64,000 bases of DNA from an uncultured Bacteroidales bacterium (GTDB lineage Bacteria > Bacteroidota > Bacteroidia > Bacteroidales > Paludibacteraceae): positions 808 to 64,807 of the forward strand of contig CADCCH010000001.1 of assembly GCA_902799875.1 (NCBI GenBank), read 5' to 3'. How positions within the stretch are numbered: position 1 is the stretch's first letter; the number at the start of each line of letters is the position of its first letter. A program made the translations under genes and the position numbers. The notes beneath the pieces were generated by a model. It was given only the letters and a program-made list of their open reading frames with translations, made no database searches and was not told the DNA's origin. Shown here in pieces: positions 42,628 through 49,217 of the stretch.

Positions 42628-45036
42628 ATGAAAAAATCATTCCTAACATCCCTCTGTGCCCTTTGCACATTGTTCCTCATACCGAGCGCTGTAAAAGCCA
42701 CGGATTATACGATAGAACCGAATCCTTCTGGCACGATAATATCGAGTTCAATTCCCTTATCTACAGCGTCAGCGTCGCGTTTAGGGGTAATAACTCAACA
42801 AATTTATTTGGCTTCAGAATTAACTGCGGAAGGTGCTTCTGCTGGAGATATAACGGCCATCTCTTTCTATTATGGTCTGAAAACTGGAAAGACGGCTGCT
42901 CAAGCAATGACTCGTACGGTGCAAGTGTGGATATTGGAAGTTCCTTCGTCTGGAGTAAGTAAGGTTGATTCATTTTTAGTAGAGAAAGTTGCTGTAAGTG
43001 CTTATTCAACACAATATTTAACTAAGTACAAATGTAACGGAAGTGGAAAAGCGGGCACAAAAGTATTTGACGGTTCGTTTTCAACTACTGCGATCACTTC
43101 TGCTGACGGACATAAAAAAGGAACGATTACTTTCGATAATGCTTTTGCATGGGACGGAATTAGTAATTTAGTGGTGACTGTAGCAGATATGTCAAGCACG
43201 ACTGTAGGCAATGATGCATATACCAACTTGGGTTTCGACATTAGTCCTACTGCCCATGCGCGCTTTATGGATCAAATTTGGAATTCCGGTACTACAGATA
43301 ATCGTGCAACATTGCTCAATGACTTAACAAATCAATATGGTCGTCAGTATGGAAGTGGTGCAAAAAGTTGTGCAGAACAAGCAGTTAAACTTCGCTATGT
43401 TCCGAAAACCACTTTCTCCATTACACCTGCCGCTGTGGTAATCCCTGTTCCGACGAATCTAGCGGCAAGTAGTATCACCACTTCGTCGGCAACCCTCTCG
43501 TGGGATGCAGCAACTGGCGCGACCGGTTATAACGTCCGTTGGGGAAAGACTTCCGGCAGTTTGGATCACAGCCAGAACAATGTAGCAGCTACCTCGCTTG
43601 TAATCAGCGATTTGGATGATGGTGAAACCTATTATTTCGATGTACAGACTATCACTGCCGGTGGTACAAGTGCGTACGCAAGTGAGGCAAGTTTCAAAAC
43701 GACTGCTGTTACCCATGAGCATGACGATATTTCGTTCTCCAAATGGGCATCGACCACATCCATGCCTACTTCCGGTAACTACTATCTTGCGAATAACGTG
43801 ACATTAGATCCGTATGAACCTTCGACGATTACCCTTACCGGTAACCTCAACCTCTGCTTGAACGGCAAAACCGCTAATCTGTACGGAACAAAAATCGTTG
43901 TTCCGGATGATATAACCTTCACTATCTATGATAATGTCGGCGGTGGTAAACTTACCGGTTTCGTTGAAAGCGATGTGGCTTGGTCTGAGTTATATTCAAA
44001 AGCCCTCATCGTTGTGTATAGCGGTGGTACATTAGTGCTCAAACAAGGAACTATCGAAAATACATACGAACACAATTCGGAAAATCCGAGTGATGGTTGG
44101 TCTTATGCTATTTACTCCAACGGTACAGTTCGTATATCCGGCGGCGTACTTATCAACAGTAATGATGCCGATATTTATTTGCATGAATCAAGAATAATCA
44201 CGCTTGATGCTGCAATCAGCAACGCGGAGAAACATACAGTTTATATTACAGGCGGAACCTTCACATTAGGATGGTCTACATACATGAGTGCTGCAGATCC
44301 GCGTGATTATTTCGAGTCCGCTAATTCGGGCAAATCGGTTTGTCTCAACGAAGGCGAAGCAGCGTTGCGTACGCTTCTGCATCTCTCTGAGGAGTCCCAG
44401 AATAGTGGCATTACTACTAATTACAACCAAACGGTAGATGTCGAATTGACCCGTACTCTTACCTCGGCGCAGTATAACACCTTCTGTCTGCCGTTCGCGT
44501 TGGATAATGACCAGTTAAAGGAGTTCTTCGGTGCCGGTTATGACCTCGAAGAATTAACCTCTTCCTCGCTTGAAGAAGAGATACTTACTCTTACGTTCGA
44601 GCGTAAATACGAACTCGAAGCAGGCAAGCCTTACTTGCTGCAGCCCTCTATTGAAGTAGTTAACCCCTCCTTCGAAGGCGTTACGATCACGGCGAATATG
44701 CCGGATACAATTGAGACTACTTACGCGGACCTCAGAGCCATCTATCGTCCTACCGAACTGGCAGGAGATAACCACAACCTCCTCTTCCTCGGAGAAGATA
44801 ATACGCTCTTCTGGCCGGAGAATACGGGTAATATGAACGCCTTCCGCGCGTACTTTGTAGTGAAAGGCGCAGCCGCAAACGCCGTACAGGCGCGTATCGG
44901 GCGTGCGGAGAGTCAAACAACGGCGATCGAGAATCAAAAATCGCACATCGATAATCATAAGTACATGAAGGACGGCCAACTCCTCATCGAGCGCAACGGC
45001 GTGATCTATAATGCACAAGGTCAAACCATTAAATAA
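42628..45036 (+). CDS. Secreted fibronectin type III protein with short C-terminal tag
   Basis: An 802-residue protein from ATG at 42628, where the signal peptide starts (MKKSFLTSLCALCTLFLIPS); the frame extends 36 nt further without a signal-like sequence. The N-terminal beta module (about 20-265) includes TIEPNPSGTIISSSIPLSTASASRLGVITQQIYLASEL. An FN3 domain (about 270-360) reads VPTNLAASSITTSSATLSWDAATGATGYNVRWG...LDDGETYYFDVQTI. The middle resembles a beta-helix-like repeat domain (GNYYLANNVTLDP, LCLNGKTANLYGTKIVVPD, HTVYITGGTFTLG). It ends with the tag MKDGQLLIERNGVIYNAQG. The 5' half uses A/T-rich codons unlike its neighbours. A small peptide gene follows after 9 nt. Confidence 0.82.
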   Translation: MKKSFLTSLCALCTLFLIPSAVKATDYTIEPNPSGTIISSSIPLSTASASRLGVITQQIYLASELTAEGASAGDITAISFYYGLKTGKTAAQAMTRTVQVWILEVPSSGVSKVDSFLVEKVAVSAYSTQYLTKYKCNGSGKAGTKVFDGSFSTTAITSADGHKKGTITFDNAFAWDGISNLVVTVADMSSTTVGNDAYTNLGFDISPTAHARFMDQIWNSGTTDNRATLLNDLTNQYGRQYGSGAKSCAEQAVKLRYVPKTTFSITPAAVVIPVPTNLAASSITTSSATLSWDAATGATGYNVRWGKTSGSLDHSQNNVAATSLVISDLDDGETYYFDVQTITAGGTSAYASEASFKTTAVTHEHDDISFSKWASTTSMPTSGNYYLANNVTLDPYEPSTITLTGNLNLCLNGKTANLYGTKIVVPDDITFTIYDNVGGGKLTGFVESDVAWSELYSKALIVVYSGGTLVLKQGTIENTYEHNSENPSDGWSYAIYSNGTVRISGGVLINSNDADIYLHESRIITLDAAISNAEKHTVYITGGTFTLGWSTYMSAADPRDYFESANSGKSVCLNEGEAALRTLLHLSEESQNSGITTNYNQTVDVELTRTLTSAQYNTFCLPFALDNDQLKEFFGAGYDLEELTSSSLEEEILTLTFERKYELEAGKPYLLQPSIEVVNPSFEGVTITANMPDTIETTYADLRAIYRPTELAGDNHNLLFLGEDNTLFWPENTGNMNAFRAYFVVKGAAANAVQARIGRAESQTTAIENQKSHIDNHKYMKDGQLLIERNGVIYNAQGQTIK
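44926..44960. repeat. 7-bp word array ATCnnnA, in frame before a C-terminal tag
   Basis: ATCGAGA, ATCAAAA, ATCGCAC, ATCGATA, ATCATAA encode IENQKSHIDNHK directly before the tag of the 802-residue protein. Confidence 0.7.
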
Positions 45037-45045
45037 GATACAGCT

Positions 45046-45186
45046 ATGAAAAAGTCCTATATACATCCCGCGATCCAATCGCAGTTCATCTCTCCGCTTT
45101 CTGTCCTCTGCGGTAGCGATAAAGTGTCCTCTAATATCGATATTAAGGGCGGTAATAATAGCGGTAACCAGGCAAATGCGTTCTAA
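45046..45186 (+). CDS. Small peptide (46 residues), MKKSYI-P type
   Basis: A short open frame of 46 residues, 9 nt after the secreted protein gene and before its terminator. It begins MKKSYIHPAIQSQFISPLSV, then LCGSDKVSSN, a Gly/Asn-rich stretch (IKGGNNSGNQ) and ends NAF. It shares the pattern M-x-K-x-Y-I-x-P-x-(I/V)-(Q/E)-(S/T) and the later Gly-rich part with the peptide at 48467-48604. Short genes with this kind of opening are familiar in Bacteroidales, but no function is known to me. It has no signal peptide and a single Cys. It is probably translated, given position, start and conserved pattern. Confidence 0.7.
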   Translation: MKKSYIHPAIQSQFISPLSVLCGSDKVSSNIDIKGGNNSGNQANAF

Positions 45187-45212
45187 ACGCACGATTTGAT
45201 AAGTCCAAATAG

Positions 45213-45250
45213 CAAAATATCAGCAATCGGAAACGGTTGCTGATATTTTG
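45213..45250 (+). terminator. Strong hairpin terminator after the peptide gene
   Basis: CAAAATATCAGCAA (45213-45226) pairs with TTGCTGATATTTTG (45237-45250), a perfect 14-bp stem with a 10-nt loop. The U-rich end of the stem serves termination. Confidence 0.85.
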
Positions 45251-45300
45251 TAAACCGCACTCTGCAAAAAATAGAAATTTATCACTTTTTACTTAAATTA

Positions 45301-45332
45301 TTTGGTGGGGTCACAAAAAGGCAGTAATTTTG
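45301..45332 (+). promoter_or_regulatory. Promoter of the CTD-like miniprotein
   Basis: TTTG (45301-45304), 20 nt, TAATTTTG (45325-45332). The leader of about 105 nt carries two small hairpins: CGCGA-AACG-TCGCG (45366-45379) and CGCA-TTGG-TGCG (45389-45400). Confidence 0.82.
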
Positions 45333-45441
45333 CACCGTTTTTCGATGGCGCCTGCTCTCAAGGTACGCGAAACGTCGCGGGATGCCCACGCATTGGTGCG
45401 AACGAAAAACTTAGTCTGTTTATAAAAGAAAGGAACTAACT

Positions 45442-45741
45442 ATGAAAAGAAATTATTTGAGAACAGTTAGTTATCTGTTGACAACATTTTGTCTGATCGC
45501 AGGTTTTACTTTCGCGGACGCTGCTAAAAGCACTGATAATTTTACCGTACGCTTCCGCGAGAATACCCTGGTGGTAACCGCAGCCCAAATGGAGGAAGCA
45601 CGTATCTACACGTTAGACGGTAAATTGCTCCAGAAAGAACGTGGAAACTATGTTGAATTTGAATTAGAGCAAGGTCATTCCTATCGCCTCTATGCCAAAG
45701 TCGGCAACACGATGGAACGCCGTCGCATCGAATTGCGGTAA
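45442..45741 (+). CDS. Free-standing T9SS-CTD-like miniprotein
   Basis: A 99-residue protein. A signal peptide (NYLRTVSYLLTTFCLIAGFTFADA) is followed by only about 70 residues. These read like the sorting domain normally found at the end of T9SS cargo: NFTVRFRENTLVVTAAQMEEARIYTLDGKLLQKE (strand, I-Y-x-x-x-GKLL turn), then EFELEQGHSYRLYAKVGNTMERRRIEL (the G-x-x-Y-x-x-x-V...R-x-I-x-L end). No other domain is present. It has its own promoter, leader and terminator, so it is a complete gene and not a fragment. The role is unknown: decoy, regulator or minimal cargo of the sorting machinery are possible. Confidence 0.78.
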   Translation: MKRNYLRTVSYLLTTFCLIAGFTFADAAKSTDNFTVRFRENTLVVTAAQMEEARIYTLDGKLLQKERGNYVEFELEQGHSYRLYAKVGNTMERRRIELR

Positions 45742-45743
45742 AG

Positions 45744-45769
45744 AAAAAAGAGCCCCACGGCTCTTTTTT
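45744..45769 (+). terminator. Terminator of the miniprotein gene
   Basis: AAAAAAGAGCC - CCAC - GGCTCTTTTTT, an 11-bp stem ending in a T run on either strand, so it also stops the convergent LptF/LptG gene. Confidence 0.93.
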
Positions 45770-45775
45770 CTTTTT

Positions 45776-45803
45776 CTCTAATCTCTAATCTCTAATCTCT
45801 AAT
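45776..45803. repeat. 7-bp word array CTCTAAT x4
   Basis: Four identical CTCTAAT words between the terminator and the stop codon of the LptF/LptG gene. Confidence 0.85.
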
Positions 45804-45805
45804 CG

Positions 45806-46879
45806 TTACCTGCTCGCCTTTTTGTACAACGGAATCGATATCGCCAGGAATACAAAATTCGGCAACCAAGCCGCCATAAATGGCGACATCACGTTGTTCA
45901 CGCTGAACGTCGTACTCACCGTCGAAAACAAGATATAGAACGCCGTCAGTACGACTCCGATTCCTAAGTTCTTACCCATACCGCCGCGCACCTTCCGGCT
46001 ACTCATCGTCACACCTAACAGCGTCATGATGAACGCGCCGAGGGGTGAAGCCCAACGCTTATGGTACTCGACCTCAAAGGCCTTGATATTGCCGCTTCCT
46101 CTCTCCCGCTGACGCTCCATATAATGCCGCAACTCCGGGTTGGTCATCTGCTGTGCCTGCTGCGCTGTGATAAACAGTTCGTCCGGGATAATCGGCATCG
46201 TGATATCCTTCCGTTGACCGCGTTCCAACTCCTCCCGCATGCCGATAAAATCACGCTGGATATAGGTCTCTAAATGCCAGTTTTCCAGCGAATCATAGTA
46301 AATCCGCTCCGCTGTCGTACGTTGCACCAGACTCTTGCCTTCGAATTTCTCGATCGAACACCTGTAACCCATATTACTTTGTCGCCGGAAGGACTCGATA
46401 TAGAGGATCGTACCGGGTTCTACCACCATCTGGATGTTCTTCGCGTTATCCGTCGTGAAATGTTCGATGTACTTGTCCGTAAAGGCCAACATATGTTTAC
46501 TGCTCCGCGGGATTACCCAACCGCCTAACCAGAACGCTAACACAAACAGCAAGGTCGCCGAGAAAGCGTACGGAACCATCAGACGATGGTAACTCATGCC
46601 CGTTGCCTGCATCGCGATGATCTCGGAGTTACCGGCTAATTTACTGGTAAAGAATATAACCGAAATGAAGATGAACAGGCAGCTGAACATGTTCATGTAG
46701 TACGGAATAAAGGGTAGGTAGTACTCCAAGATGATCTCCTTCAGCGGCACCTGATTCTCAAAGAAATCGTCCATCTTCTCCGTCAGATCAAATACAATCG
46801 CAATCGAAAGAATGAGCACAATCGAAAAAAAGAATGTGCCCAAAAATTTTCGTATTATGTACCAATCGAGACGTTTCAA
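45806..46879 (-). CDS. LptF/LptG family lipopolysaccharide export permease
   Basis: A 357-residue protein of the YjgP/YjgQ family. Three N-terminal membrane helices (TFFFSIVLILSIAIVFDL, MFSCLFIFISVIFFTSKLAG, LLFVLAFWLGGWVIP) are followed by a periplasmic jellyroll region (about 125-265). Three C-terminal helices (SPLGAFIMTLLGVTM, LGIGVVLTAFYILFSTVSTTFS, MAAWLPNFVFLAISIPLY) close it. NSEIIAMQATGMSYHRLMVP is the usual coupling-helix signature. It moves LPS out of the inner membrane with LptB, not in the window. It overlaps tgt by 4 bp. Confidence 0.93.
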   Translation of the reverse strand: MKRLDWYIIRKFLGTFFFSIVLILSIAIVFDLTEKMDDFFENQVPLKEIILEYYLPFIPYYMNMFSCLFIFISVIFFTSKLAGNSEIIAMQATGMSYHRLMVPYAFSATLLFVLAFWLGGWVIPRSSKHMLAFTDKYIEHFTTDNAKNIQMVVEPGTILYIESFRRQSNMGYRCSIEKFEGKSLVQRTTAERIYYDSLENWHLETYIQRDFIGMREELERGQRKDITMPIIPDELFITAQQAQQMTNPELRHYMERQRERGSGNIKAFEVEYHKRWASPLGAFIMTLLGVTMSSRKVRGGMGKNLGIGVVLTAFYILFSTVSTTFSVNNVMSPFMAAWLPNFVFLAISIPLYKKASR

Positions 46880-48012
46880 AGTCGTTGCATCAGGTTAGGT
46901 AATACAGAAGATTTCCAAGAAGAAAAGTCTCCGTCCAGTATATGTTGTCTCGCCTGCTTAACAAGATCGAGGTAGAAGGCGAGATTGTGTATCGAGAGTA
47001 TCTCGAGTCCTAACATCTCTTGCGCGTGTATTAAATGTCTTGCGTACGCTCTCGTGTACGCGTGATCGACGTAAGAGGTGCCGTATGGATCGAGTTCGGT
47101 AAAATCATCCTCCCATTTTTTGTTCCTTAGGTTCATCACGCCCTGCCAGGTAAAGATCATACCGTTGCGGCCGTTGCGGGTCGGCATCACGCAGTCGAAC
47201 ATATCCACCCCTCGCTCGATGGCTTCGAGGATGTTCCACGGTGTTCCGACGCCCATCAGGTAACGGGGCTTGTCTTCCGGAAGGATATCGTTGCAGACCT
47301 CGATCATCTCGTACATCACTTCGGTCGGTTCGCCTACGGCGAGTCCGCCTATGGCGTAACCGTCGCGATCCAGATCACGCAGACGCTTGCAGGCCTCCTG
47401 ACGGAGTTCCGGATAGGTGCAACCCTGCACGATCGGGAAGAGATGTTGCTTATAGCCGTACAGGTCCTCGGTAGAGTCAAAACGTGCGATACAACGGTCT
47501 AACCACCGATGCGTGCGGTCCATCGAGTCCTTGGCGTATTTCTTATCTGCCGTTCCGGGACAGCACTCGTCGAACGCCATCATGATGTCCGCACCGATCT
47601 CGCGTTCGATATCCATCACGGATTCGGGGGTAAAGAGGAGTTTACGTCCATCGATATGACTGCTGAATCGTACGCCCTCTTCGGTCATTTTACGGATGTC
47701 GGTGAGGGAAAAGACCTGAAAACCACCCGAGTCCGTCAATATCGGTCGGTTCCATCCTTCGAACGCATGCAGACCGCCGGCTTTATGCAGAATCTCCGTA
47801 CCGGGACGCAGAAACAGATGATAGGTGTTGCCCAAGATGATCTGCGCTTTGATATCGTCCTCCAACTCCTTGCGCTGCACACCTTTCACCGTACCGACGG
47901 TTCCCACCGGCATAAAAATCGGCGTCTCTATATCCCCGTGGTCGGTATGGATCACCCCCGCCCGCGGTCCGACACCGCTGTTGCCTTTATGTAATTCGAA
48001 GAATCCTTTCAT
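46876..48012 (-). CDS. tgt: Queuine tRNA-ribosyltransferase (tRNA-guanine transglycosylase)
   Basis: A 378-residue protein from ATG at 48012; an in-frame ATG at 48024 lies in the word array and adds MDEW. Seen: GDIETPIFMPVGTVGTVKGV, LTDSGGFQVFSL (active-site Asp), MAFDECCPG, GGLAVGEPTEVMYEM, RYLMGVGTPWNILEAIERGVDMFDCVMPTRNGRNG. It exchanges guanine 34 for a queuosine precursor in tRNA(Asp/Asn/His/Tyr). The zinc Cys cluster of the proteobacterial enzyme is missing (LDPYGTSYVDHAYTRAYARHL), as I recall for Bacteroidota. An 8-bp word array (48010-48041) covers its ribosome-binding region. Confidence 0.95.
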   Translation of the reverse strand: MKGFFELHKGNSGVGPRAGVIHTDHGDIETPIFMPVGTVGTVKGVQRKELEDDIKAQIILGNTYHLFLRPGTEILHKAGGLHAFEGWNRPILTDSGGFQVFSLTDIRKMTEEGVRFSSHIDGRKLLFTPESVMDIEREIGADIMMAFDECCPGTADKKYAKDSMDRTHRWLDRCIARFDSTEDLYGYKQHLFPIVQGCTYPELRQEACKRLRDLDRDGYAIGGLAVGEPTEVMYEMIEVCNDILPEDKPRYLMGVGTPWNILEAIERGVDMFDCVMPTRNGRNGMIFTWQGVMNLRNKKWEDDFTELDPYGTSYVDHAYTRAYARHLIHAQEMLGLEILSIHNLAFYLDLVKQARQHILDGDFSSWKSSVLPNLMQRL

Positions 48013-48041
48013 CCATTCATCCATTCACCCTTTCATCCATT
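48010..48041. repeat. 8-bp word array CATCCATT at the tgt start
   Basis: CATCCATT, CATCCATT, CACCCTTT, CATCCATT. On the coding strand each word contributes ATGGATGA, so the array itself creates several in-phase or out-of-phase ATG codons, including both candidate tgt starts. Confidence 0.85.
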
Positions 48042-48049
48042 CAACGTTT

Positions 48050-48391
48050 TTAAACCCGATTATTTTCAGGAAAAACAATACTGGGTTTAAATGTCTTTGC
48101 CTCCTCCGGCTCCATCATCGCATACGCCATGATGATGACGGTATCGCCTACGTGGACGAGGTGCGCTGCGGCTCCGTTGATGCAGATGCAACCTGAGCCC
48201 CGTTTACCGGGTATGACGTAGGTCTCCAGGCGCGCGCCGTTGTTGTTATCCACCACCTGCACCCGCTCTCCGGCATAGATGTTCGCTGCTTCCATCAGGG
48301 CCTCATCGATCGTGATAGAACCGATATACTCCAGGTTCGCTTCCGTCACCTGCACCCGATGGATTTTCGATTTCAGTATATTCAATAACAT
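48050..48391 (-). CDS. panD: Aspartate 1-decarboxylase
   Basis: A 113-residue protein from ATG at 48391 (another ATG lies 6 nt upstream). From this start the self-processing site is Gly24-Ser25 (EYIGSITID), the standard position. Other marks are [37 protein letters not shown] and [12 protein letters not shown]. The proenzyme cleaves itself to form a pyruvoyl group and makes beta-alanine for pantothenate and CoA. It is 37 nt upstream of tgt. Confidence 0.96.
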   Translation of the reverse strand: MLLNILKSKIHRVQVTEANLEYIGSITIDEALMEAANIYAGERVQVVDNNNGARLETYVIPGKRGSGCICINGAAAHLVHVGDTVIIMAYAMMEPEEAKTFKPSIVFPENNRV

Positions 48392-48417
48392 GTTCAAAAA
48401 CCTTTGTTGCTACAAAA

Positions 48418-48441
48418 CCCCGCCGCAAAGGAGCAGCGGGG
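48418..48441 (-). terminator. Possible terminator after the small peptide gene
   Basis: CCCCGC (48418-48423) pairs with GCGGGG (48436-48441); on the minus strand GTTTTG follows instead of a clear T run, so it is a weak terminator or mRNA-stabilising hairpin. Confidence 0.4.
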
Positions 48442-48466
48442 ATGAGAGGAAGGGACAAAATCCCGA

Positions 48467-48604
48467 TTAGAATACTTTATGGTCGCGCGCGGGGGCAGGA
48501 TCCATATCGCCACCAGTCGGCGAGCCTCCTCCTGGTGTCGTCATTAAGTTACCAACGGTTAATACCATTGTTTCCACTTTCGGTTGTATATACATCTTTT
48601 CCAT
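48467..48604 (-). CDS. Small peptide (45 residues) in the toxin-antitoxin operon
   Basis: An open frame of 45 residues starting 7 nt after the toxin stop codon. It begins MEKMYIQPKVETMVLTVGNL, then MTTPGGGSPTGGD and ends PARDHKVF. The opening matches the 46-residue peptide at 45046 (M-x-K-x-Y-I-x-P-x-(I/V)-x-(S/T)), and both have a Gly-rich middle and a terminal Phe. It has no Cys and no signal peptide. The C-terminal part lacks hydrophobic segments. Being third in an antitoxin-toxin operon may be chance or may mean coexpression. Confidence 0.7.
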   Translation of the reverse strand: MEKMYIQPKVETMVLTVGNLMTTPGGGSPTGGDMDPAPARDHKVF

Positions 48605-48611
48605 AATTTTC

Positions 48612-48887
48612 TCATTTATCATCATAGTGTTCTTCTACTTGGATTATCAGCACACTTATCTTCTCGTCATAGATATCATAAATGATTCTATCATGCGCCG
48701 TGATATGCCGGGAATATGTAATGTCATTACCTCCAATTAATGCTTCCGGATGTCCAATTCCTGTACGTGGGTGCTCCATTATATCGATAAGCACTTCCGT
48801 TGCTTTCTTGTATACGCGCGGATTGGACTTTTTCCATTTCTTCAGAGTCTTCTCCGCTGCTTTTGAATACTCAACTGCGTATATCAT
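48612..48887 (-). CDS. Txe/YoeB family mRNA interferase toxin
   Basis: A 91-residue protein with the YoeB fold markers: YSKAAEKTLKKWKKSNPRVYKKATEVL, IGHPEALIGGNDITYSRHITAHDRIIYDIYDEKISVLIIQVEEHYDD. Expected catalytic residues by alignment are E48, R67, H87 and Y88, all present. Such toxins cleave mRNA at the ribosomal A site. It overlaps the antitoxin gene by 4 bp. Confidence 0.92.
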   Translation of the reverse strand: MIYAVEYSKAAEKTLKKWKKSNPRVYKKATEVLIDIMEHPRTGIGHPEALIGGNDITYSRHITAHDRIIYDIYDEKISVLIIQVEEHYDDK

Positions 48888-49117
48888 AAAGAATCAAAGA
48901 ATTGTTGCATCTCTTGAGGCGTTCGACATACCTTAAGTTCACCAGCAGCGGATTCTTTTCTCGCTTTATTGATAGCTCTACGCATAGCAGGAGTAATAGT
49001 TTGACCTTTGTCAACTACTTTCGTCTCTTCTTTTTGGAAAGACCAACCCATTGTGCGCACCATTTGTTCGAACCAACCAACTTGTGCTCCGGGTACTTGT
49101 AATGTCATTGTAGTCAT
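48884..49117 (-). CDS. Antitoxin of the YoeB-type module
   Basis: A 77-residue protein encoded just before and overlapping the toxin. The sequence is TMTLQVPGAQVGWFEQMVRTMGWSFQKEE, then a central lysine/arginine-rich helix (RRAINKARKESAAGELK) and the acidic/aromatic tail PQEMQQFFDSL. It fits antitoxins of the small Bacteroidota RelB/DUF2683-like group rather than classical YefM. It neutralises the toxin and probably represses the module. A second ATG 9 nt in (MTLQVPG) is a possible start. Confidence 0.85.
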   Translation of the reverse strand: MTTMTLQVPGAQVGWFEQMVRTMGWSFQKEETKVVDKGQTITPAMRRAINKARKESAAGELKVCRTPQEMQQFFDSL

Positions 49118-49145
49118 ATTCCTAACAACATTCTTATTTCGGCTG

Positions 49146-49177
49146 CAAAGTTACGACAAATATTTGACATATGCAAA
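49146..49177 (-). promoter_or_regulatory. Promoter of the toxin-antitoxin operon
   Basis: Minus strand: TTTG (49174-49177), 20 nt, TAACTTTG (49146-49153), 29 nt before the antitoxin start at 49117. The -33 context is TTTGCATATGTCAAA, the form seen at yqeY. Confidence 0.85.
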
Positions 49178-49217
49178 TTTTGTCGCAACTTTGTGCCTTT
49201 TTTCTTTCGTTAACTCC

